From Lentisphaerota bacterium (GTDB taxonomy: Bacteria > Verrucomicrobiota > Kiritimatiellia > RFP12 > UBA1067), in contig JALHET010000134.1 in the NCBI GenBank assembly GCA_022839525.1, positions 1,451-7,500 of the forward strand: 6,050 bases of DNA, given 5' to 3'. The notes below the pieces were generated by a model that ran no database searches, was not told the DNA's origin, and saw only the letters and a program-made list of their open reading frames with translations. How positions within the stretch are numbered: the stretch's first letter is position 1; each line of letters begins with the position of its first letter. Of the stretch, positions 1 to 5,873 are shown in pieces. The translations under genes were made by a program, and so were the position numbers.

Positions 1-1504
1 GTACCCCCTTCGCATCGATTCGCATCATATCGGATCGGGTAAACCTGTCCGCGTCATACGTCGCCACAGTTACGTTGAACTGAAGCATCAGCGTGCTGCC
101 CATCGGGATCCGCACCAGGCTCGCGGGTCTCAGCTCCAGCGTCTTCAGTTTCGTGCATGCTGCCCACCCCGCTTTCTTGACACCGTCCTGCCAAAACTCC
201 AGCGGCACCAGCGCGCTTGGATCAAGCTTCGGCTGCAGGTCGCTATTGTACTCAGGCAGATCTGCGAGATCAACCACCGAAAAGGACGGATTCTGCAGGT
301 CGAGCCCCCCATTAAACGTCGATTTGTAGAGCTGAAAAACCGGCCCAAAACCCTCTTTCTTAAAACCATACAGGATTGGCACGCCGTCCGCAGTCCGGTT
401 GGGGTCTGACATGACCGGAATGCGGATCACGCAGTTGGTCGGTTTAAAATAATCATTGCGGAATTTAGTGGTCTGCTCCACGCACGACCAGTTTTTACTG
501 GAGCCGAACTGGCCGTCCAGTTTGGCCGCATACACACCCTCCTGAAAACCGGAGGGCTGGTAATCCGTGTCGAACCTCACCACCGTGTTGGAGAAGGTCA
601 CATTCCGCCCCTCGCCGATGAACACGCACTCCTCGATCGCGTCGTTCGGGACAGTGACGGAAAGGGTGTCGCCCTCTGCCGCCGTGGCGGCGGCCAGGCC
701 ATAGGCCGCGCCGGCCAGGCCCTGGCCCACGGAATACGGCTCGGCGCCCGAACCCGACACCGCGCGCAACTCCGCCTCCAGCGGCCAGCCGCCCACGCTG
801 GCCGTAAGCCGGTCCAGACGCAACGCATAGCCCGACGAGGCGGCGTTCTTGCCCACGGCCTTGAAGCTGATTGTGTGGCTGCCCGGACCGAGCGACAGGC
901 TGCCGAACGTGATTTTCTCACGCATGTTGGCGACGGGCGCATACCCGTCGAACTTTGCTTCGGCGTGCCAGAGCTTTCCGGTGTGGAGGTTCTCGAACAT
1001 CACCACGGTCTGCGCACTTTCGCCGGCGAGACAGGCGCTGTCGCCCCTTCCTGATGTGACCACCGCAGCAACCTGGTCATACCGGTCCGCATACGAGGCG
1101 TCGGGATTCCGGTTGGAAAAAACCGTGCGCCTCATCTGGTGCGGCGAGTGATTCCAGACGTGGTACACCACCGACTGGCGCCAGAGAATGTTCGACCCGT
1201 CTGCGGTCATTTCGACCAGGCCGTTAGCGCCCAAGCCCGCCATGGCGAACCCCACGGCCTGATAGGGCTCCTGGTCCGCAGGATAAAAGATGATGGTCTC
1301 ACGCGCCGTCTCGCGTATTTCGGCGCGGAACCGCTCGATCACCCTGCGCACGTCCATATCCAGGCTGGCTTGCGTGTTCACACGGTTCGACTTGTGCATG
1401 AAAAGCAGCCACGAACGCATGGTCATGCCGATCACCAGCCCAAAAACCGCGACCGCAAAAACCGTTTCCAGCAATGTGAAGCCTTTACGCACCACGCACC
1501 TCAT
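1..1504 (-). CDS. Large pseudopilin / minor pilin, GspJ/PilW-like, with beta-sandwich extension (3' end outside window)
   Basis: Open from the ATG at 1504-1502 to the window edge, so at least 501 residues; the stop lies outside. The start overlaps the stop of the upstream pseudopilin by ATGA, and a GGAG (1513-1516, minus strand) sits 8 bases before it. Residues 1-8 form a short basic leader ending RKG, followed by FTLLE and a hydrophobic stretch to about residue 27: a class III signal peptide with predicted cleavage G8|F9 and Glu at +5. Prepilin peptidase would cleave it and the helix would pack into a pilus or pseudopilus. Residues 50-70 continue as a charged helix. Ordinary GspJ proteins are about 200 residues, so the rest is an extension. 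Residues about 185-237 hold GPGSHTISFKAVGKN and SSGYALRLDRL, reminiscent of jelly-roll carbohydrate-binding-like domains; residues 350-490 also look beta-rich. Position after a GspI-like gene supports a GspJ-like or tip role. The pilin class is well supported; the exact subtype is inferred. Confidence 0.82.
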   Translation of the reverse strand, partial: MRCVVRKGFTLLETVFAVAVFGLVIGMTMRSWLLFMHKSNRVNTQASLDMDVRRVIERFRAEIRETARETIIFYPADQEPYQAVGFAMAGLGANGLVEMTADGSNILWRQSVVYHVWNHSPHQMRRTVFSNRNPDASYADRYDQVAAVVTSGRGDSACLAGESAQTVVMFENLHTGKLWHAEAKFDGYAPVANMREKITFGSLSLGPGSHTISFKAVGKNAASSGYALRLDRLTASVGGWPLEAELRAVSGSGAEPYSVGQGLAGAAYGLAAATAAEGDTLSVTVPNDAIEECVFIGEGRNVTFSNTVVRFDTDYQPSGFQEGVYAAKLDGQFGSSKNWSCVEQTTKFRNDYFKPTNCVIRIPVMSDPNRTADGVPILYGFKKEGFGPVFQLYKSTFNGGLDLQNPSFSVVDLADLPEYNSDLQPKLDPSALVPLEFWQDGVKKAGWAACTKLKTLELRPASLVRIPMGSTLMLQFNVTVATYDADRFTRSDMMRIDAKGV

Positions 1505-1965
1505 TCCAGATACTCCGTGAAGAGGAAGGACATCTCTTCGTGCTCATCCGTGAACCGGCAAACGAATTTACCGCCCTTGAGCGGATGGAAAACCTTGCGC
1601 CACCCCCACCGCGAACAGATGCAGATGTCCGTCCGGACCCGCATAAGGGTCATGTTGGTTGTAGGCGTGTTTACCGTCACAACCGTCGTCCGCCTGAACC
1701 GTCCGGCCGGCGTGGCGGCGTTGCCGAAATCGTCGACTTGCGTATCGGTCTCCCGGAACAACTCAAGGTTCGAATAGGGCACGCCCCGCGCACGCTCGAT
1801 ACGCCCCTGACAGAGCGACGCGGCCACGTAATGGTCGCGCGCCATCTGGAACCTCGACATCATCTGTTCCACCAACGGGAAGGCTGCGGCCAGGACCATG
1901 ACCAGCAAGGCCATTGCCACCATCAGCTCGACCACGGTCATGCCGCGCTGTCTGTTTCTATCCAT
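1501..1965 (-). CDS. GspI/PilV-like pseudopilin
   Basis: A 154-residue prepilin-like protein starting at ATG 1965-1963. A GTG at 1986-1984 would add seven residues and overlap the upstream stop, but an AGGAG lies 8 bases before the ATG, so the ATG is preferred. The leader MDRNRQRG is followed by MTVVE and a hydrophobic segment to about residue 30, giving predicted cleavage G8|M9 with Glu at +5. After the helix comes AASLCQGRIERARGVPYSNL, then DDFGNAATPAGRFRRTTVV and a further beta strand. This is the pattern of GspI/PilV-type minor pseudopilins: helix, an 'E-R-GVPY' turn, then a glycine-containing strand pair. The C-terminal third (CICSRWGWRKVF onward) is less typical. The gene ends in an ATGA overlap with the large pseudopilin, implying coupled translation and perhaps stoichiometric assembly of an I-J-like pair in a pseudopilus tip. 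The class is clear from the N-terminus; the I/V assignment is moderate. Confidence 0.85.
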   Translation of the reverse strand: MDRNRQRGMTVVELMVAMALLVMVLAAAFPLVEQMMSRFQMARDHYVAASLCQGRIERARGVPYSNLELFRETDTQVDDFGNAATPAGRFRRTTVVTVNTPTTNMTLMRVRTDICICSRWGWRKVFHPLKGGKFVCRFTDEHEEMSFLFTEYLE

Positions 1966-1973
1966 CCCGCACA

Positions 1974-1978
1974 CTCCT
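1974..1978 (-). promoter_or_regulatory. Shine-Dalgarno site of the GspI-like gene
   Basis: AGGAG on the minus strand, 8 bases before the ATG at 1965. It decides the start in favour of this ATG over the upstream GTG at 1986, and lies in the 17-base gap after the stop of the PAS protein gene. Confidence 0.7.
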
Positions 1979-1982
1979 GTTC

Positions 1983-3113
1983 TCACACGCGCCCACGGGC
2001 ATCTTCCTCTTCCAGTTTCAGAATGTCCTTCGAGTCGTTTTGACCCGCCAGATAGGGTTCCGCCGCATACAACCGCTTGGCGTTCATCTTCTGCAGCAGG
2101 TCACGTAATTGGATCACCGCGTCGTAGCTCAAGTCAATCATTTCCTGGCGGGCGCGGTCGTCCTTCACCCCGCCCAGCTTCAGGATCTCGATGCTGGTCA
2201 GCAGCACCGTCGCCGGCTGCCCCAGCGAGTGGCAGACCCCCGCAAGGCTTTCCATCATCACCCGGTTGCGCTCCACCTGAGACTCGGCGATCTCCGCGCG
2301 CCGCCGTTCCGCCGTGTCGCGGAGCGACAACACCATGCCGCGCAACTCGTCGTCGTCGTTGATATCCGGCACCGCCGAGACCATCAGCCAGCCGGCCTGT
2401 TCGTTGGCCAGCAACCGCTGCTCGCCCATCCACATCTTCCGCTGGCGGATGTTTTCGAGCATCGGTTCAATCACGGTCTTGCGGTCGAACCAAGTCTCCA
2501 GATGCCGCCCGACCACCGCCGCCTCGTCGCCCCCCGCCAACAGGCGGGTCATCGCAAGATTGGAATAGGTCACTTTACCGTCCATGTCCACAATGCCGAT
2601 CCCGGAGTCCGTGTTGTCCATGGCGTGATGCGCCGAAAGCAGCTTCTGCTCGGCACGCCACCGCGACTGGATATCGCGGATCAGGTAACAGACAGGCTCG
2701 GGCGCATTCACGCCGTTGCCCATAACCACAATCTCAACCGCAATAAAATTCCCGTCCTTGCGGACCGCGAAAGCCTGGATGCGCATGTAACGGTTTTCAG
2801 AGATCACCGATAAGATCTCGCCCAGCAACGGATCCGTCACGCCTGCCACCAGGGCTTGCAAGGGCAGACCCTTCAGCCCGGAATCCCCGTATCCAAAGAA
2901 ACTTAGCGCCCGCGCATTGGCCGCCAGCACATTTCCTGCCCGGTCTGCCAGCAGGATCGCGTCATAGGCGTTCTCAAAAAGAAAACGGTAATCCAACGTG
3001 CCGAAATAATCCGGCTGCACGGCTGTCCCCCGCTTGTCTGCCACCGGCGAACGGCCATACCCCAGAGAACGGATATCGATCTTGATCGTTTGTGCCTTGT
3101 CGTTTGTTTCCAT
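1983..3113 (-). CDS. PAS-PAS sensor protein with histidine-kinase dimerisation-like C-terminus, no ATPase domain
   Basis: A 376-residue protein with no signal peptide or membrane segment, so probably cytoplasmic. Residues about 41-150 form one PAS domain (FENAYDAILLADRAGNVLAAN opening, ending YLIRDIQSR) and residues about 157-270 a second (MDNTDSGIGIVDMDGKVTYSN opening, ending LSLRDTAERRRAE). A linker helix leads to MESLAGVCHSLGQPATVLL at about 287-305, which resembles the H-box of HisKA dimerisation domains, with His295 the candidate phospho-acceptor; the usual H-E/D-L-x-x-P pattern here reads H-S-L-G-Q-P. A second helix follows at about 320-345. The protein ends about 80 residues after His295, so the HATPase domain with its N, G1 and G2 boxes is absent and it cannot autophosphorylate alone. 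The ATG at 3113 is preceded by a possible TTG one codon upstream, and no clear ribosome-binding site is visible. It is first in the run of genes ending in two pseudopilins, so a regulatory link to the pilus-like system is plausible but inferred. Confidence 0.8.
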   Translation of the reverse strand: METNDKAQTIKIDIRSLGYGRSPVADKRGTAVQPDYFGTLDYRFLFENAYDAILLADRAGNVLAANARALSFFGYGDSGLKGLPLQALVAGVTDPLLGEILSVISENRYMRIQAFAVRKDGNFIAVEIVVMGNGVNAPEPVCYLIRDIQSRWRAEQKLLSAHHAMDNTDSGIGIVDMDGKVTYSNLAMTRLLAGGDEAAVVGRHLETWFDRKTVIEPMLENIRQRKMWMGEQRLLANEQAGWLMVSAVPDINDDDELRGMVLSLRDTAERRRAEIAESQVERNRVMMESLAGVCHSLGQPATVLLTSIEILKLGGVKDDRARQEMIDLSYDAVIQLRDLLQKMNAKRLYAAEPYLAGQNDSKDILKLEEEDARGRV

Positions 3114-3126
3114 CAATATAGCGAAT

Positions 3127-3143
3127 TAGCAGAAATCATGCCT
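3127..3143 (-). promoter_or_regulatory. Possible sigma-54 (-24/-12) promoter of the PAS/pseudopilin cluster
   Basis: Read on the minus strand the site is AGGCATGATTTCTGCTA. Against the sigma-54 consensus TGGCACGNNNNTTGCW it keeps the GG and GC doublets at the correct spacing (12 bases from the first G to the G of GC), plus CA, the G and TGCT. It closely matches the element facing pilM. The C of the -12 GC is 16 bases before the A of the ATG, so transcription would begin only 3-5 bases before the start codon; that short leader is a reason for caution. Confidence 0.4.
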
Positions 3144-3305
3144 ACTCCGGGCACCCGTTTTTTGGCCTGCCCTAACCCAACTGAATCACCCCGCAAACCA
3201 GCGCAGGCCACCGTGTCCGGGGAACGGCTGCCGTTTCATGTTTTCCCCGCCTGCTCATTCTCCCTTCTGCAACCCCGCTTTGCAAAAACGAGAATCCGGG
3301 GCGGA

Positions 3306-3370
3306 ACGTTACAGGTTAAAGGTTACTGGTTACTGGTTACACGTTACAGGTTACTTGAACGTTGAACGTT
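3306..3370 (+). repeat. Degenerate heptamer tandem array, GGTTACN family
   Basis: Nine consecutive 7-base units in perfect register: seven of the form NNGTTAC (aggttac twice, tggttac twice, acgttac twice, one aggttaa) from 3306 to 3354, then two TTGAACG units from 3355 to 3368 followed by TT. The last ten bases, GTTGAACGTT, recur at 5957-5966. The array faces an inverted copy at 3520-3554. Confidence 0.9.
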
Positions 3371-3383
3371 CTCCTTCGCGTAT

Positions 3384-3464
3384 GTGAACGGGTACGTGTA
3401 CGTGAACGTGAACGGGTACGTGTACATGTACGTGAACGTGTGCCGCTTTGCTGTGAACGTGTGC
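3384..3464 (+). repeat. GTGWAC hexamer tandem array
   Basis: Ten consecutive 6-base units from 3384 to 3443 (gtgaac four times, gggtac twice, gtgtac twice, atgtac and gtgtgc once each), then a 9-base break and two more units, gtgaac and gtgtgc, at 3453-3464. The order gtgaac-gggtac-gtgtac occurs twice, suggesting higher-order duplication. The 6-base period keeps reading frames open on both strands, which explains dipeptide-repeat open frames here that are not genes. Confidence 0.9.
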
Positions 3465-3519
3465 GCTCTCCCTGTATCTCCGGTGCGCGCCGAGCCAGTG
3501 GAAGGAAGCGGCGGTGCCG

Positions 3520-3554
3520 GAAACCAAGAACCCGAAACCTGTAACCTGTAACCC
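3520..3554 (-). repeat. Inverted copy of the GGTTACN heptamer array
   Basis: Five 7-base units: gaaacca, agaaccc, gaaacct, gtaacct, gtaaccc. They are reverse complements of the 3306-3354 units. The 12-mer GTAACCTGTAAC at 3541-3552 is the exact reverse complement of 3343-3354, so the two arrays can pair across a 186-base interior containing the hexamer array. It ends 12 bases before the promoter-like element of pilM. Confidence 0.85.
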
Positions 3555-3565
3555 GCATTCCCGTA

Positions 3566-3581
3566 TGGCACTGTTTCTGCT
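3566..3581 (+). promoter_or_regulatory. Possible sigma-54 (-24/-12) promoter of the pilM-like operon
   Basis: TGGCACTGTTTCTGCT matches the consensus TGGCACGNNNNTTGCW at 10 of 12 defined positions, with the invariant GG and GC correctly spaced. The C of GC is 16 bases before the ATG at 3596, exactly as at the divergent element for the minus-strand cluster. The expected transcription start near 3591-3593 leaves a near-leaderless mRNA for that ATG, or a leader of about 25 bases for the in-frame ATG at 3617. Confidence 0.5.
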
Positions 3582-3595
3582 GTAATGCCCATTTG

Positions 3596-4618
3596 ATGAA
3601 AGCGGGAACCCTTTCAATGAAGTTGCCCTCACACCATAAACCGGTTACGGATATTGTGGGGCTTGAGGTGGGTTCTGGCCTTGCGGAGGGGGTGCCGGCC
3701 GTGAGGCTGCGCAAGCGCGACGGCAACATCGAGCTGCTGGCCGCCGATTTCCTCAAACTGGAGGGTGTCCTGCCTGAAACCGCAGAGGACGCCCAGAACG
3801 GGCCTGCCACATGGGCACTACCCTCCCCCTTCCAAGCGCCTCACGCCGCATTGGCCGTTTCTTCAAAACAGGGTTTCCTGAGGCATGTCTCGGACGCAGA
3901 CGGGGAGCCGCCGGACAAACGGCTGACCTCCTTCCGCACCATATCCCGACTCTCGGCTCCCGACCTCCCGCCGCTGGAAGCGGGGCTTCCCGAGTTTCAG
4001 GCCGCATGGACGGCCCGCCTGTTACCCGAAGGCCGCCGCCCGACGGCCTGCTCGATCCAAATCGCTTCAGCCGCCGCCCTCAACGGGCTTGTCACCGCCC
4101 CTGCCCTCGCGGCGGCAAACGGAACAGCCGCAGTGCTTTTAGTCTTCCCCGAACACACCTCGCTGGCCGCTTTTCAAGATTCGCGGCTCGTCCTCTACCG
4201 CGAACATCCCGCCGGGTATGTTCACCTCCGGTCGGCGGTCAGCACCCAGATGGGGATCGACATCGCCTTGGCCGACTCGGTGCTGGACGACACCCTCGTT
4301 GACCCCACGCCGATTATTGAGCCCGTCCTCAGGCCGCTGTTCCGGCAAGTCGAGATATCGGCCGACTACCTGTCGCGGAGGCGTAACTGCAAAATCGATC
4401 ATTTCTTTATCTGCGGCCTGCCATCAGGCACAAGGTACTGGTCCAGTGTCTTCTCCCACATGATGAACCGGCCGCTGACCGCCTGCCCGGCATTTGACGG
4501 CGCCGAACGTGCCGCACGGCAAAAGCGACATACAGCCGCCCTCTCCCCGGCGAATGAGCAGCTCCTGATGACCGCCTACGGCGCGGCATGCGCGGTTTTG
4601 GAGGACGTAGACGCATGA
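3596..4618 (+). CDS. pilM: PilM-like (actin-fold) pilus assembly protein with degenerate nucleotide site
   Basis: A 340-residue cytoplasmic protein with no signal or membrane segment, the usual length of PilM. Residues 19-39 (DIVGLEVGSG, then VPAVRL) match the phosphate-1 loop that opens PilM/FtsA-type actin-like proteins. Residues 180-202 (LLVFPEHTSLAAFQDSRLVL) align with the phosphate-2 region, where PilM normally has D-x-G before a Thr; that D-x-G is missing. Residues 268-300 (DHFFICGLPSGTRYW, ending TACPAF) match the adenosine motif, usually a glycine-rich SGGGA, here altered. PilM normally binds the cytoplasmic tail of PilN and couples it to the assembly ATPase; reduced ATP binding would make this one resemble the GspL cytoplasmic domain. 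The next gene is PilN-like and overlaps by ATGA, strong support. The ATG at 3596 has no clear Shine-Dalgarno; an in-frame ATG at 3617 (residue 8) is an alternative start. Confidence 0.75.
   Translation: MKAGTLSMKLPSHHKPVTDIVGLEVGSGLAEGVPAVRLRKRDGNIELLAADFLKLEGVLPETAEDAQNGPATWALPSPFQAPHAALAVSSKQGFLRHVSDADGEPPDKRLTSFRTISRLSAPDLPPLEAGLPEFQAAWTARLLPEGRRPTACSIQIASAAALNGLVTAPALAAANGTAAVLLVFPEHTSLAAFQDSRLVLYREHPAGYVHLRSAVSTQMGIDIALADSVLDDTLVDPTPIIEPVLRPLFRQVEISADYLSRRRNCKIDHFFICGLPSGTRYWSSVFSHMMNRPLTACPAFDGAERAARQKRHTAALSPANEQLLMTAYGAACAVLEDVDA
4600..4604 (+). promoter_or_regulatory. Shine-Dalgarno site of the pilN-like gene
   Basis: GGAGG ends 10 bases before the ATG at 4615, which overlaps the pilM stop. 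It decides against the earlier in-frame ATG at 4588, which would add nine arginine- and glycine-rich residues. Confidence 0.65.
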
Positions 4619-5265
4619 GCGCACCCCTGCACCTCAACCTTCTGAAAGACGATGAGCGTTTCAGCTCAAGTCCCATCCGAATACGGGTGATGCTGCCCGT
4701 GTTCGCCCTCCTGACCGCGCTCGGCATCGCAGTCTGGTGGAGCGTGTTATCCGCCCGCGTCCACGCGCTGGCGCTTCAAAAAGCCGCGGCCGAGGCTAAT
4801 CTGGCGGAGTTGAAGCCCGGCCACGATGCCCTTCTCGCGCTGCGGGCCGAAGAACAGGACATTGCCGCAACCCTGAAACAAATCGGGTTCTACAAAAACG
4901 CCCGTATCCGGTTCGGAGAGACCCTCACAGGGCTCACGCCCCATATCCCGGACAAGCTTCAACTCACCGAACTGCGTGTCCCGCCGCCGCCACCTCTGCC
5001 GCCGCCGAACCCAAAAAGTCCTTCGTTAGGCCCCACAAACCCCGTCGAACGGGTCTCCCTGCGTCTGGCCGGGCGTACCATCGGCCCCGAACCGGTCAAC
5101 GCCCTGTTGAAAACCATTCGCGAGCACCCCGTCTGTACCAATCTGATCCGTTCAGCCGAAATCCCGAAAGGCTCCTTCAGGCAAGACGTTGCCCGCGGCA
5201 TGGTGAAACATGAAACACTCCTGTTCGAACTGACCTGTGAGTGCTCACCCAGGAGGTTTGAATGA
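4615..5265 (+). CDS. pilN: PilN-like inner-membrane assembly protein
   Basis: A 216-residue bitopic protein. The short cytoplasmic tail MSAPLHLNLLKDDE contains LNLL, the counterpart of the INLLP motif through which PilN docks on PilM. A single membrane segment spans about residues 24-44 (MLPVFALLTALGIAVWW), followed by a predicted coiled coil at about 48-92 rich in Ala, Glu and Leu. Residues 122-134 are almost pure proline (VPPPPPLPPPNP), then a region to the C-terminus shows the alternating strands and helix expected of the ferredoxin-like periplasmic domain. PilN pairs with PilO through coiled coils and ferredoxin-like domains to form the alignment platform linking pilus base to secretin. 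It overlaps pilM by ATGA and pilO by ATGA. The proline tract is unusual and probably a rigid linker before the C-terminal domain. Low sequence conservation limits certainty, but topology, LNLL motif and gene order agree. Confidence 0.78.
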   Translation: MSAPLHLNLLKDDERFSSSPIRIRVMLPVFALLTALGIAVWWSVLSARVHALALQKAAAEANLAELKPGHDALLALRAEEQDIAATLKQIGFYKNARIRFGETLTGLTPHIPDKLQLTELRVPPPPPLPPPNPKSPSLGPTNPVERVSLRLAGRTIGPEPVNALLKTIREHPVCTNLIRSAEIPKGSFRQDVARGMVKHETLLFELTCECSPRRFE

Positions 5266-5873
5266 AGCTCGACGGATCCGCCATACAGAAAATCGCGCCC
5301 TCCATGCGACGCGCCCTCCTCATCACCTCCGGAGGACTCGCCTTGGCCGCCGCGCTGGTTTTCTTTGCCGTCTGCCCGACGCGCACCCGCCTGAAAACGC
5401 TCGGGGCGGAGATCGACAGCCTCAACGCCACACTTGCCGTGATGCGCAAGGACATCGCGGACACCAGCCAGCAGAAGGAGAAAACCGCGGCCCTGGCCGT
5501 AGAGCGTGACGCGCTCATCGCCTCGGGCGTGATCGAGCCGCTTCTCGGCTCCTTCGCCATGCGCGGGAAGTCCCTGCTCGACCCGCTCGCCCAAGAGTCA
5601 GGGTTTGTCATCGACACCGTCAAAGAACTCCCCTTCATTCCCCTGCAGGTTCCCTCTCCGCCGCCCATCCAACTCTATGGCCGCCAACCGGTCGAGTTCT
5701 CCGGGCACGGTTCCTACACCCAAATCACCGCCTTCATTTCCTATGCCGAACGCTCCCTCCCGCTGGCGACGCTCTCCAGCCTCCTGATTCTAGGCCAGCC
5801 CCAAACCCCCGAGACCCATAAGGCCATCGTCACCTTTGAATGGCCCGCCAAAGGCGAGAAACGGAAACCATGA
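5262..5873 (+). CDS. pilO: PilO/GspM-like inner-membrane assembly protein
   Basis: A 203-residue bitopic protein. Its ATG overlaps the pilN stop by ATGA and has a perfect AGGAGG at 5251-5256, 5 bases upstream, the strongest ribosome-binding site in the window. A short basic N-terminus (SMRRALL) precedes one membrane segment at about 19-38 (ITSGGLALAAALVFFAV), then a heptad-like coiled coil at about 40-85 (TLGAEIDSLNATLAVM, KDIADTSQQKEKTAALAVE). A proline-rich stretch lies at about 123-143 (LPFIPLQVPSPPPIQ), followed by VEFSGHGSYTQITAFISYAERSLPLATL. That 'G-x-Y-x-x-I-x-x-F-I-x-x-hE' segment is typical of the PilO ferredoxin-like domain. It should heterodimerise with the PilN-like protein in the periplasm. 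It ends in an ATGA overlap with the next gene. Order, topology and the G-x-Y segment make PilO likely; GspM is the type II equivalent. Confidence 0.8.
   Translation: MKLDGSAIQKIAPSMRRALLITSGGLALAAALVFFAVCPTRTRLKTLGAEIDSLNATLAVMRKDIADTSQQKEKTAALAVERDALIASGVIEPLLGSFAMRGKSLLDPLAQESGFVIDTVKELPFIPLQVPSPPPIQLYGRQPVEFSGHGSYTQITAFISYAERSLPLATLSSLLILGQPQTPETHKAIVTFEWPAKGEKRKP

Larger units (their letters stand above)
3114..3595. other. Divergent intergenic region
   Basis: No credible gene is seen here. It holds a promoter-like element at each end, each facing its neighbouring operon, and a composite repeat at 3306-3554. The part from 3144 to 3305 shows no repeat, RNA gene or recognisable element. Short open frames across the repeats translate only to dipeptide-like repeats (VH/VP, RE/RV, TF/TY) and are judged artefacts. 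Confidence 0.7.

Noticed and set aside
598..942. 114-residue minus-strand open frame rich in Arg and Ala
   Set aside because: It is an out-of-frame shadow inside the large pseudopilin, whose own frame is open from 1504 to the window edge.
1139..1777. 212-residue plus-strand open frame
   Set aside because: It runs antisense to both pseudopilin genes, which have clear prepilin signals and coupled starts; its composition is that of a GC-rich shadow.
2109..2813. 234-residue plus-strand open frame
   Set aside because: It lies entirely antisense to the PAS protein gene, is rich in His/Arg/Pro, and has no recognisable domain or ribosome-binding site; the minus strand carries clear PAS motifs.
3090..3365. 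91-residue plus-strand open frame in the intergenic region
   Set aside because: It begins inside the PAS gene in antisense, ends in the repeat array, and shows no ribosome-binding site or recognisable domain.
3343..3552. Long inverted repeat as a transcription terminator
   Set aside because: The 12-base arms are 186 bases apart with no T tract, and they lie between divergent genes, where no transcript should end.
3306..3554. Possible CRISPR array or repeat-coded protein
   Set aside because: Units are 6-7 bases with no spacers, and the two periods adjoin. Open frames across it give only VH/VP, TF/TY or RE/RV dipeptide repeats, with no ribosome-binding site and no domain.
4959..5594. 211-residue minus-strand open frame spanning pilN and pilO
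   Set aside because: Gly/Arg-rich antisense shadow crossing the junction of two well-supported genes with ATGA coupling and a perfect Shine-Dalgarno.
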